Of a DNA stretch of 64,000 nt, positions 55,213 to 64,000 are shown piece by piece; position 1 is the stretch's first letter; the number at the start of each line of letters is the position of its first letter. Where the stretch lies: positions 123,415,239 through 123,479,238 of the forward strand of contig CM057825.1 in the NCBI GenBank assembly GCA_030068075.1, written 5' to 3'. The position numbers were made by a program, and so were the translations under genes. This stretch comes from Paguma larvata (lineage: Eukaryota > Chordata > Mammalia > Carnivora > Viverridae). The notes under the pieces are model-generated. The model did no database searches, was not told where the DNA came from, and saw nothing but the letters and a program-made list of their open reading frames with translations.

Positions 55213-55612
55213 TCCTCTCCTTGGGATACCATCTTGATTCCAGCTGACAATCCCGTGTCCCATCTTTCTTTTAAGGCTGAGACCAAGCGAGTCTTTCCTT
55301 TTTTGTGGAAGCTATCGAAGTCATCCCATATATCAGACCTCTTTTGCTTCTGGCAACAACGTAGGATCTTCCCCCCTCACTTGGTAAACTTTGGTTATAT
55401 TTTTAGCAGAGGAGATGTTTGGATTTGAACAACCTGAACTCTCACACAGTATACACTTACCCCTAAACATCTTTTGCACCATGAGGAACATTTCTAGCTC
55501 TGGCGAAATGACGGTACTATAACCACAGTTAAATATGGGCCACTTTGACATCTTTTTATATGGCATTGTTTGTTGGTGTGATAAGCTGAATTCAGCTGTC
55601 GTAAGGATACAG
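55212..55612. other. Unassigned intronic sequence
   Basis: An antisense 96-codon frame (55333-55623) has no recognised motif. Confidence 0.45.
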
Positions 55613-56058
55613 ACAGTCCCCAACTTACAATGCCTTCAGTAGAAACTGTACTTTGAGTTTTGAATTTTGATAATTTCCTGGATGAGTGATATGCTATACA
55701 ACACTCTCATGATCCTGGGCAGTTGCAGCGAACCACAGCTCCCAGTCAGCCAGCCGCGCGATTACCAGGGTCAACAACCAATACAATGAGGATAATTCTG
55801 CACCCATACGTCTATTCTGTTTTTCACTTTTGGTACGGTATTCAGTAAGTTACACGATATAGTCAACACTTTATTACAAATTAGGTTTTGTGGGGGATGA
55901 TTTTGCCCAACTTTTGGCTAACGTAAGTGTTCTGAGCACTTTTATAGGCTAGGCTAAGCTAAACTATGATGTCCAGTGGGTTAAGTATATTAAAAGCATT
56001 TTCAACTTACGCTAGGTTTATCAGGACGTAACCCCATGATAAGTGGAGGAAGATCTCT
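55613..56058. mobile_element. Tigger-like (TcMar) DNA transposon fossil, non-autonomous
   Basis: Begins CAGTCCCCAACTTACAATG and ends GATAAGTGGAGGAAGATCTC, imperfect inverted ends. Inside are TGGGCAGTTGCAGCGAACCA, GTTTTGTGGGGGATGATTTT and TATCAGGACGTAACCCCATG, known from mammalian fossils; exact family uncertain. Confidence 0.7.
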
Positions 56059-57084
56059 ATATTTTCAGGCTGTGCCCATAACACAGACCCCCTGTATGTG
56101 AAAGTCTTACTGCATGGGAGAATCAGGGACAGAACATCCCCTTTTACTGTTAACATACTGATTACATTCCAGGCTTCTGAGTATGATTTGAAGAAAGAGC
56201 TTTGCTGTTTTAAAGAAACGAAATCTGAAAATAACTATCTCATTGCATGTTGCTCTTACTGTTTCATCAAAAGAATCAGAAAATGGAAAAGTAAAACAGC
56301 TAATTCTAGTGTAACCAGTACAAGTCTCACAAATGAAATACACTGCCGACAAAGGTGGGACTCAAGAAGCACGTGGAAGCCAGGAATCTTTCACCTTGGT
56401 TGGACATCACCGGACTTAAACTAACCTCCCGATGTTCAGTTACGGAAGGACAAAGACCATATTTATAAAATATGTACGAAATGCTGAAAACCTATGTAGT
56501 CAAAAATTATATCTAAATTGTGACATATCACAGAGGGTTTTATAACTGGTTTTTAACTATTTGGGAACAAATTGTTCTTTATAATGTGCAAGTCTATTAT
56601 TTAATCTTCACACTTGACTTTGACCCATGTGTTTACTGGGCAATATTGCCTGACACAGTAAGCTGCTTATAATAAAGGACGGTCCCATTTAACATTTAAC
56701 AAATATTTTGCTTATTGATTTATTAATTGTATCTCATTAGAATTAATCTCATTTCTTCATGGACAACCGTCTGCCAGCATGTTCACCTCAGGCTACTCTG
56801 ACAGCAGCTCTGAGGAGAGCATTGGCCTCCTCAGGAGATGTTTGGCCTCCATGTAGGTCCACTGAGACCTTTCTCTGGGGTGATGTTTACCACCTCTGAA
56901 ATCAAATCTAAACTCATTCCATTATGTTTAACACTCAGACTTGGGTAGAGACACGCTTTTACCTAGAACGGGAGCTTCATGTTTACTGGAAGCTTCTTAA
57001 CTTTGACGCTTGGCCAAAAATTCGGAGAGGATATATACTTTTTAGCACAAGAAACACATGCCACTCTCATATGTATATTTGGTA
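56059..57084. other. Unassigned intronic sequence
   Basis: About 1 kb without a recognised repeat. The 108-codon plus frame at 56098 has no motif or acceptor that I can support. Confidence 0.45.
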
Positions 57085-57405
57085 ACAATTTTTCAAAGTA
57101 CATCCTTCCAGAAGGGCCACGTGACAGTATGGATCAGGAGCTTTAGAAAGGAACTCACCTTTTGACTCAGAAATCCCATTTCTAGAATTTGTCCTACATA
57201 AACAACCAGACAATTGTGCAAAGATGGCTGCACAAAGATATGTATTACAGCATTTATTGTAATAATGATAAACTGGGAATAACCAATAGGAAAATGGCTA
57301 GAACAGACAAGTGTCAAAAGAAAAGATTATTTCTAGCATATGGTAAGTGTCTATATGTTATTCTGTCTTCTAAGATTTTTCAAATTTTGTATTTTTCATT
57401 TATTT
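57085..57405 (+). mobile_element. L1M 3' UTR remnant
   Basis: 'CAGAAATCCCATTTCTAGAA', 'TATTACAGCATTTATTGTAA' and GGGAATAACCAATAGGAAAA. Confidence 0.7.
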
Positions 57406-57545
57406 ATTTAAAAAAATCTTAAGTCCTGTTTAGTTAACATACAGTGTTATATTAGTTTCGGGTGTACAATATAGCAATTTGATAGTTCCAGACTTGACTC
57501 AGTGGTCATTAAGTGGTCTTTCATGTGTTTCACCCATCCATAAAG
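57400..57545 (-). mobile_element. Carnivore-lineage L1, short 3' end
   Basis: 'GTTTAGTTAACATACAGTGT', TATTAGTTTCGGGTGTACAA and GTGTTTCACCCATCCATAAA match the carnivore L1 3' UTR, with the middle (about 50-60 bp) deleted. Confidence 0.7.
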
Positions 57546-57551
57546 ATTTTT

Positions 57552-57768
57552 TTTTATAATTTTTTTTAACGTTTATTTATTTGTGAGACATAGAGACAGA
57601 GCGTGAGCAGGAGAAGGAGCAGAGAGAGAGGGAGACACAGAATGTGAAGCAGGCTCCAGGCTCTGAGCTGTCAGCACAGAGCCCGACGCGGGGCTCGAAC
57701 TCACAGACCGCGAGATCATGACCTGAGCCGAGGTCAGACGCTCAACCGACTGAGCCACCCAGGCGCCC
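57552..57768 (-). mobile_element. CAN SINE (felid type), near consensus
   Basis: TSD CCATAAAGATTTTT at 57538-57551 and 57769-57782 (approximately). CCCGACGCGGGGCTCGAACT body. Confidence 0.94.
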
Positions 57769-57782
57769 CCATAAAGATTTTT

Positions 57783-58199
57783 AAGGTTTTGAAAGTTTTA
57801 CGCCAAAATGCCAACAATGATTATTTTGGGGTAACAGTTTCAGTGACTCAAATATTTTTATTTGCTCTAACTGAATTATCTGCATTTTCTATTTTTTTTT
57901 TCTTAAATGAACACGTGTTGCTCTCTGTATGTAAATAACATTATTTTTTAGGTAATACAGGCTAGTCAACCCAACATTAAAAGGCTGTAGGGTCCTCTTA
58001 ATGATAATTGGAAAATAAGCTTTGGTAAAAATACTAAACCACTCTTGGAGATGTATTTTATAGAGAATCCTGTTTCTGAGGTTTGGCTGTTAGTTATAAT
58101 ACCCTCTGTTTCAAATTCATCGAACCGTTTTCCCATGGGCACTCTGCATCACAAAAATTCCCCACCGGGCCAGATGGCGTAATTGCACATGACTCTTAC
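57783..58199 (-). other. IQCK: IQCK intron just downstream of the first exon
   Basis: No repeat recognised. Begins with the GTAAGAG donor. Confidence 0.6.
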
Positions 58200-58284
58200 C
58201 AGATAGGCTCTCCAGAAGGACTGAATGATCAGCGCTGCCTCCTCTTCTGTCAGCAGGAGGGAGAGTGGCATTGGCGGCCGTGGG
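58200..58284 (-). CDS. IQCK: IQCK internal coding exon carrying the first part of the IQ motif
   Basis: Read on the minus strand, a pyrimidine-rich acceptor ending TTGCTTTTCAG precedes an 85-nt open segment followed by the strong donor GTAAGAG. The first base completes a split codon; the other 84 encode 28 residues: a proline-rich start (PRPPMPLSLLL), an acidic TEEEAAL, then IIQSFWRAYL. The exon ends on a codon boundary. The next exon, 31 kb downstream, supplies VR, completing the calmodulin-binding-type motif IQSFWRAYLVR (IQxxxRxxxxR, with the usual glycine replaced by alanine). I recognise the combined protein as IQCK, an IQ domain protein whose biochemical role is poorly known; IQ motifs generally bind calmodulin or EF-hand light chains. 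Of the other two frames, one has a stop and one stays open but has no recognisable motif. Another IQ protein is possible, but the phase match and the following exon make IQCK much the best fit. Confidence 0.9.
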
Positions 58285-58628
58285 CTGAAAAGCAATAAAA
58301 CGGTCATATGCCCCTGAGAATCCATCCTTCAGCCTCGGCAAGGCCTTTGACAACATAATGGCCTCTCTGATTAAGTGCCTCATCCATTTCCATTCTTAGA
58401 AAGCAACAATGCCATTTTTGCTAGGAAAGTTTAGGCTTGAGTTAGCCTGTATTAATTTAAAATAGGAGATGGATTTTGTTTTGTTTTGCTTTTAACCAGC
58501 AAAGTCTTAAATCACTGTTAGCCTGCTCTGCTTTGAAAGGCTCAGGTTGCTAAAGCTGCACGTTAGTCCTAAAGGTGCCACATACATAAGGCTGTGTAGA
58601 CATAAAACATGAGACACTGCAGGGGAAA
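58285..58628 (-). other. IQCK: IQCK intron upstream of the first exon
   Basis: Holds the acceptor tract TTTTATTGCTTTTCAG (minus strand) at its exon end. No earlier exon recognised here. Confidence 0.6.
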
Positions 58629-58854
58629 CTTTTTTTTTTTAATTTTAATGTTTATTTATTTTTGAGAGAGAGAGAGAGAGAAACAGAGCATGAGCAGAGG
58701 AGGGGCAGAGAGAGATGGAGACACAGAATCCAAAGCAGGCTCCAGGCTCTGAGCTGACAGCACAGAGTCCTACGTGGGGCTTGAACTCAGGAACTGTGAG
58801 ATCATGACCTGAGCTGAAGTCAGATGCTCAATCGACTGAGACACCCAGGTACCT
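58629..58854 (-). mobile_element. CAN SINE (felid type)
   Basis: TTTTAATGTTTATTTATTTT tail, 'TCCAAAGCAGGCTCCAGGCT' body, head GAGACACCCAGGTACCTC. A CAGGGGAAACTTTT-type duplication flanks it. Confidence 0.92.
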
Positions 58855-59050
58855 CAGGGGCAAGTTTTAAATACTGTATTATGACCGACACTTAATAAAG
58901 GGCTCTTTTTCCAACTTCCTATGGAAGGGAAATGAAATCGTTCATCTCTCCTGAAAGCAAATATTAGCATTTATCTCTGATAAATTGTGTGCATATTACG
59001 GTTTAATGTGGCTTGAATTCAAGCATATTTTTCAAAAGAATGTTTTATTT
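58855..59050. other. Intronic spacer
   Basis: AT-rich, nothing recognised. Confidence 0.5.
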
Positions 59051-59277
59051 ATTTTTTAATTTTTATTTAAATTTGAGAGAGAGAGAGAGAGAGAGAGTGA
59101 GAGAGCGAGCATGAGCAGGGGAGAAGCAGAGAGAGGACGGAGACACAGAATCTGAAGCAGGCTCCGGGCTCTGAGCTGCCAGCACAGAGCTCGATGCGGA
59201 GCTTGAACTCACAGACCTCGAGATCATGACCTGAGCGGAAGTCGGCTGCTTAACCAACTAAGCCACCCAGGCGCCCC
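59051..59277 (-). mobile_element. CAN SINE (felid type) with (GA)n
   Basis: GAGAGAGAGAGAGAGAGAGA run, 'TCTGAAGCAGGCTCCGGGCT' body, GCCACCCAGGCGCCCC head. Confidence 0.94.
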
Positions 59278-59559
59278 TCTTTTCTTTTCCCCAAAAGTTT
59301 CATAGAGATCCTAATTCTGATAAGATCTTGTAAGTATGACTTAATTCTGGTGCCTTATCTTTCCCTAATGCACAGCTCCACTGAAAAGCCAGGTTAAGCC
59401 TTTTAGATGTAATACAAACAAATGAACTTCTGGGAGGATGTGGGTCGTGGAGGCTGCTCTCAAGGCAGGAACGCTGGAAATGACTTTGCTAGTAAGGGGT
59501 TCCTAAGTGCCCTGGCCTCAGAGCTCTCCATAAAGACCACCATCATTTGAGTTTCTAGT

Positions 59560-59695
59560 AACTCCCATTGTGCAGAGAGGTTGACTAAGCTACCCAAGGT
59601 CACACAGCTGGGAGGTGGCCGAGTCAGGATCTGAGCCCAGAGCCACTGGATCCCAGAGCCCGGGCTTCCCTCACAATGCTCTGCTAACACCAGAC
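59560..59695 (-). mobile_element. MIR SINE fragment
   Basis: 'CCCATTGTGCAGAGAGGTTG', CAAGGTCACACAGCTGGGAG and 'ATCTGAGCCCAGAGCCACTG'. Confidence 0.8.
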
Positions 59696-60459
59696 CTCAA
59701 CTAGGCAAACACTCGCAGATGCCTAGCTTGACGCAGAATGCAAAACTCGGTGGCAATAATGTGTGATTCTCCAGAATGTGTGGTTTTATTTCCCTCTAAA
59801 CTCTGACTTAAAAACAACAACAACAACCACCTGCCTTTGATGCAGTATATTTGTTTGAATGAAAGCATGTGCCTTTGAATTATTCCAGAATCAAAGAAAT
59901 CAAAGCCAGGGACAGCCTTGGGGGTATGAAGACAGTTTCCAGGGAGCACAGTGTTGTTGCCAGGTTCTGGGTCTTGGGCTGGGCAGGTCCTTTCGAAGAG
60001 ACCCAGTAAAGGAGATTCTTTTACTTCTTTGGAGAGCTAATTACACCCTCGAGATGACGGCATTGCTAGAAACCTTTCCCTAATGTTCTTTTCCATTTTC
60101 ATTTGCATGATGTGGTGGCTTTTTTATATTTTTTTGGTTCTGTTTTTGTTTTTCACTTCTTCTTACCTAATATCTGGCTTTCTGGGCTGCAGCGGAGCAT
60201 TTGTATTTTGCTGGAGGCTTGCCCCCGGAGACGCATTGGCTCCCTGCTTTCCACATCAAATGTCTCTGCTCATCCACTGTCCTTATTCTTTAAATCTCAG
60301 TTGTGTGACACCAACAAATCACATCCCTGAAGCAGTTCTCCTTGACTAGTTAAAAATCAATGGCTTCTAGAGAGACCTTGGTGTGTCAGCCAGCCATGGA
60401 TTTATGAGGCTAATATTATCGTGCATTAATGCTAGCTGATATTTACTGAGAGCTTTCTG
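59696..60459. other. Unassigned intronic sequence
   Basis: 59877-59914 has a near-identical copy at 61032-61069 (see findings). No exon supported. Confidence 0.45.
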
Positions 60460-61030
60460 GACTTCCTTCCTATCGGCCTGGCTCCTTGTGCTCCAGCCAT
60501 AGTGGCCCTTTTCATCTCTTCAAAAGTGCCCGTCCGCCCAGGGTCTTTGCAGACCCTGCCTTTCCTCTGCCTCCAAGAGCCTCCTATCCCCAGCCTGGAG
60601 CACTGTGTGCAGCTGTGCAGGCTGCTGCTGAAGGACACCTAGCAGATGGGCCAGAGGGCGCTGAAACCCTGCCCATGCTCTGCCCGCTAAGCCATGCTCG
60701 CGGCCTGGGGCCACGTCTGCCCTGGGGGAGGAGCACCTTTTCCAAGGCGCTCAAAACCTAAGGTTGGGGGTGAGGGAGCTGACGCTTCTTCCTCCTGGTT
60801 CACTCTTACTCTTCCTTCTGATCTCCACTCAAATGTTATGGGAAGGTGTTCTTTGTTTAGGTTAGGGCCCAGTGGAGCTCTGTGTCATTTTCCTTCCTAG
60901 TCCTTGGCCCAATTTGGAGATAGAAATCTTTGTGGTTATCTAATTAATGCCCTAATCCTCAGCCGGACTGCAGGCTCCAGGAGGGCAGAGACCAGGCCCA
61001 TGTCTAGGGCTCTTGGCAGTCCCAGCACTT
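60460..61030 (+). mobile_element. L2 LINE fragment, 3' region
   Basis: 'GTGCTCCAGCCATAGTGGCC', ATCTCCACTCAAATGTTATG and 'GCTCCAGGAGGGCAGAGACC' in L2 sense order. The middle is GC-rich and diverged, giving misleading open frames. Confidence 0.68.
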
Positions 61031-61124
61031 AGGAATTATTCCAGAATCAGAGAAGTAAAAGCCAGGGAGAACTGACACCATTTCTAGTGGGTACTTGGCT
61101 AAGTGTTTGTGGAATGAGCTTCTC

Positions 61125-61290
61125 TGCCTGGCACAGCATGCTTATTACACATTATTTCATTAAATCCTCACAATATTAGTAACAAGCTGTGGTTATCCGT
61201 CTTTCAGAACAAAGAAACTGAGGCACAGAGGTGTGAAGTGACTCATTCAAGGTCACCGACCATTTCCTGCTGAGGATCTTTTGGCCCAGG
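61125..61290 (-). mobile_element. MIR SINE
   Basis: 'ATTTCATTAAATCCTCACAA', AACAAAGAAACTGAGGCACA and 'TCATTCAAGGTCACCGACCA'. Confidence 0.8.
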
Positions 61291-63556
61291 AAGCCCAGGG
61301 AGTGGCCTAAAAGGGGAAGAGAAGACAGCTCGCAAGGTCACTGACGTGGACTTCAGGGTCTCACAGCTGCGCGTGTTTAATAGAAGAAGACACGGTCATT
61401 TGCCTAGAAGGAAAAACTGGAGAGGGAGGAAAAAAGCGGTAATCATAGAAAATGCCCTCTTCATTAATTCTTACAGTAATAACTCGGCAGGTATTCATTT
61501 GCCTGACACTCCACAGGGAAATCTGATGTCAGGACAGCAGAACGAAGTGGAGTCTGTCACTTGTATCGGAGGGGAGATTCGATGGCGCCTTTCCGTCCAG
61601 CTGCAATTTCCCTGCCTTAAGTTAGTTTTTCTCTACTGAAGTCATGAAAGCCTCAAAGTAACAGTATTCCTGTTTCGGGATAGCAGTAGGAAAGGAGACC
61701 TGCAAATCTGGGGACAACAGGCTGGGCCAACAAAGGGCTTTCACAGTAATGAAACCCCGAACCGCTTTGCATGACAATGAATCTTCAAAAAGCAAAATGA
61801 GATTTCTAATAGGCCTTTAAGCAGTAATATGAGGCCACCTTTAGTGACATCCCTGCTTTCACGGCTACATAATGGGGTGCTGTCTGGTTCCCAAACCAAG
61901 AATAAGTATGAGAGAGCCAAATGAAAAGGACTTAATCTTCCGAGTGTAGTCCCTGGGAATTATCAATCATTTCAGCAGGCCGGCGGGAAGGGATAGAAGC
62001 CACCTCAGGCCCTTTTCTCTCTTTTGGAATCAGTGCAACTGGCTTCAGGTCAAATAAAAATAGAGATCGAGTAGAGGCAGCCTCTCATCACCGGGGAACT
62101 GGGGTGGGGGGAGGGCGCCACGTCAATCACAGGAGAAGGCGGCCAAGCTCCCTCCTCAAGGGCTTACATCGGACATCCCCCAGAGCAGACGGATTTGTGT
62201 GTGTCAATGCGCAAAACAGTACCCGCTGACTATGTTTCCAAGACTCGTCTTACCGGCAATGCTCATTTGTCATGGTCTTTCTCCTTTTTTCTTAAATGTG
62301 AATCAAATATATTTGAATCGTAAGAATTGATGCTATAATTCTAAGAACAAGCATTTATTTTTCTGATTCTGTGTGTATGCATAAACACACACACAATTCT
62401 TTCCCCTTTTTTGGGTGCTAAGTAAAAGATTTGCAGGACCTAAAAGAGATACAGCATGCTTTCAAACTATACGAGGGGAACTGAAAAGTTTGTCTTTGCT
62501 AATTTCTGCATCCAGTTCTAAAACAAGAGGGACCATCCCAAAGAGGCATTCAAACAGAATAAAACAGAAAGCGGAAAGGCTTGCTTTATATTGAAACTTA
62601 AATCTTGGAATCCACATTCTATCCACTTTTCATTAGGGAAGTGATTAAGTTGTTTTCTTGGAACATGAAAGCACAACCCTGATACAAAGCCATTTACAAA
62701 ATGACACAGGCCCTAAATCAACCATCATTTATAAAGCCTTTCAAGGGTCTAAGTATTTGATAACTAACCATCGTACCCAGCAAAAGAAATTATTCGGTCC
62801 CTGCCCTTGGCCTTAACTGGTTTCCCAAACATTCTGTGTTAGAGGCATCATCAGTCTTAAGTAATAAACTTCAAATATTTGGAAGAAGTACAATAGAGGT
62901 TATCTGGAATGACACGTCCAGATACACGGTGACCAGCCATTAGGACAGAATCTCATAGGATTCTTTTCTATGCTGTCAGGAACAACTCTGAAAGTCAGTA
63001 AGGTGGAGTCAGCTGCATTACTCTCTAGCGACCTTAAAGTGCGTTCAGAAACCATGGTTACTAGGATGTGATCTGGCTTCCGCCTCCTCACTAGGTATTA
63101 CCCTGGCCTCAAGCTGAATCGCTCTCCTGAGTTAAACACAGAATCGACTCCCATTTTACCAGCCCCGTCACTGGACGTTGCATATGCGTCTAGCCAACAG
63201 AGCTCACCTAACAATGTGACAAGGTCAGGTGCCCACCCTGTAAGGTATAACCGTGCTGAAAGCGTTGTGATACTTGATGCGTTTTGGTAAACGCGTCCAG
63301 ATAGCTGTGTTATTTAGTCTCTTTGTCATGGATTACATGTTTTCTTCAATGTGACTCAACGAAAACCCGAAGGAGACCTGCCTCCTTCCCAATCTCTCTC
63401 CTCCCCCTCCGGAGGGTGAGCCTGGGCAAGGGTAGGTGTATGCGAAGAGCAGATCACCGCCCTCTTCACGGCTTCCAAATCTCTGGCAGGGAATCTTAAC
63501 TCAGTTTATGTCATGGATCCCTTTTTATGCTAGCAGTTTGGGTTTCTTTCCTATAT
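61291..63556. other. Repeat-poor block, candidate conserved regulatory DNA
   Basis: About 2.2 kb with no recognised mobile element, in a window averaging one SINE per 1.2 kb. Contains TTATCAATCATTTCAGCAGG, GCGCCACGTCAATCACAGGA and TTTGCATGACAATGAATC (octamer/homeodomain-like). I saw no exon here with the expected IQCK reading frame. Confidence 0.4.
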
Positions 63557-63750
63557 AATTATTTTTTTAATTTGAGAGAGAGAGAGGGGGAAAGAATGTA
63601 CAAAATGGGGGGTAGGGGCAGAGGGAGAGAGCAAGATCTCAAGCAGGCTCAACACTCTGAAATGGGGCTCAACCCCACGACCCTGGGATCATGACCTGAG
63701 CTGAAACAAAGAATGGGACACTCAACTTACTGAGCCACCCAGGCACTACC
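63557..63750 (-). mobile_element. CAN SINE (older form)
   Basis: TTTTTTTAATTTGAGAGAGA tail side, CTCAAGCAGGCTCAACACTC body with a deletion, head GAGCCACCCAGGCACTA. Confidence 0.9.
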
Positions 63751-63856
63751 CTAAATAATACTTTTTTTCAATATGAAAGTAAATATATAAGATTTCAAAG
63801 CAAACCAATTATATTGCAATACAGTTTTCAAAATACGAAAAAAAAAAAAAAACCAG

Positions 63857-64000
63857 GTTGCCTGGGTGGCTCAGTCAGTTAAGTGTCCAACTCTTGACTT
63901 TGGCTCAGGTCATGATCTTGTAGTTCATGAGTTCTAGCCCCACAATGGGCTCTGCACTGATGGCATGGAGTCTGTTTGGGATTCTCTCTCTCCGTCCCTC
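63857..64000 (+). mobile_element. CAN SINE cut by the window edge
   Basis: GTTGCCTGGGTGGCTCAGTC head and CAACTCTTGACTTTGGCTCA. Runs into the CT-rich part at position 64000, so its tail lies outside. Confidence 0.93.

Larger units (their letters stand above)
27138..58199 (-). other. IQCK: 31-kb intron of IQCK between the two recognised exons
   Basis: The intron lies between donor 58199-58198 and acceptor 27139-27138 and is phase 0. It contains the repeats listed individually below. No further coding exon with matched splice sites and a recognisable protein was found in it. An alternative exon cannot be excluded. Confidence 0.75.

Noticed and set aside
58083..58383. Frames of 71 (plus) and 88 (minus) codons overlapping the IQCK exon
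   Set aside because: The true exon uses a different minus-strand frame, shown by phase and the IQ motif; these are shadows.
60432..60900. Overlapping frames of 64-91 codons in a GC-rich segment
   Set aside because: The segment aligns by eye to L2 3' sequence; no splice-bounded exon.

Overview
This is a 64-kb piece of a carnivoran nuclear genome, almost certainly a cat-family (feliform) species. The diagnosis rests on more than fifty copies of the tRNA-Lys-derived CAN SINE on both strands. Most belong to the ~210-bp type that opens GGCGCCTGGGTGGCTCAGT, carries the felid body 'GCTCTGTGCTGACAGCTCAG', and ends in a CT-rich stretch and an AAATAAA-type tail. Everything else is typical of mammalian intron: old L1M and L2 LINEs, MIRs, MLT1-type and other LTRs, MER5A-like hAT fossils, microsatellites, and stretches with no recognisable repeat. 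The long open frames in the window are mostly SINE or LINE sequence read through.

The window lies inside one gene on the minus strand. Two internal coding exons can be read directly, at 58284-58200 (85 nt) and 27137-27026 (112 nt). Each has good splice signals, and their phases fit: the first ends on a codon boundary and the second starts on one. Joined, they give a proline-rich lead-in, an acidic stretch, the IQ motif IQSFWRAYLVR (split between exons by a 31-kb intron), and a basic coiled-coil-like tail with PEIQELRQWQKKLRE. I recognise this as the C-terminal part of IQCK (IQ domain-containing protein K). Earlier exons should lie beyond position 64000. The terminal coding exon was not found in the 27 kb to the left, so it is either short and missed or lies before position 1.

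Layout. 1-27 kb is the downstream intron, dense in SINEs, with an L1M carrying an MLT1 LTR (4.2-6.3 kb), two L1 fragments sharing one target site (11.5-12.9 kb), an L1M split by an LTR with a G-quadruplex tract (16.0-17.3 kb) and another L1 (22.3-24.1 kb). 27.0-27.1 kb is the second exon. 27.1-58.2 kb is the large intron: hAT fossils, L2/MIR, an L1 at 32.1-34.5 kb, MLT1-like LTRs at 36.6-41.7 kb, a MEF2/CArG pair at 37.85 kb, a 34-bp tandem repeat inside an L2 at 45.3 kb, a 2.5-kb L1 at 52.1-54.6 kb and a Tigger-like element at 55.6 kb. 58.2 kb is the first exon. 58.3-64 kb is the upstream intron, including a repeat-poor block at 61.3-63.5 kb that could hold conserved regulatory sequence. No new genetic system, CRISPR array, structural RNA gene or intact transposon gene was found. 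The most informative items are the IQCK exon pair, the reused insertion sites, the tandem and quadruplex repeats, and the candidate regulatory elements. Repeat family names come from memory of consensus sequences, and their edges are approximate unless a target-site duplication (TSD) is given.
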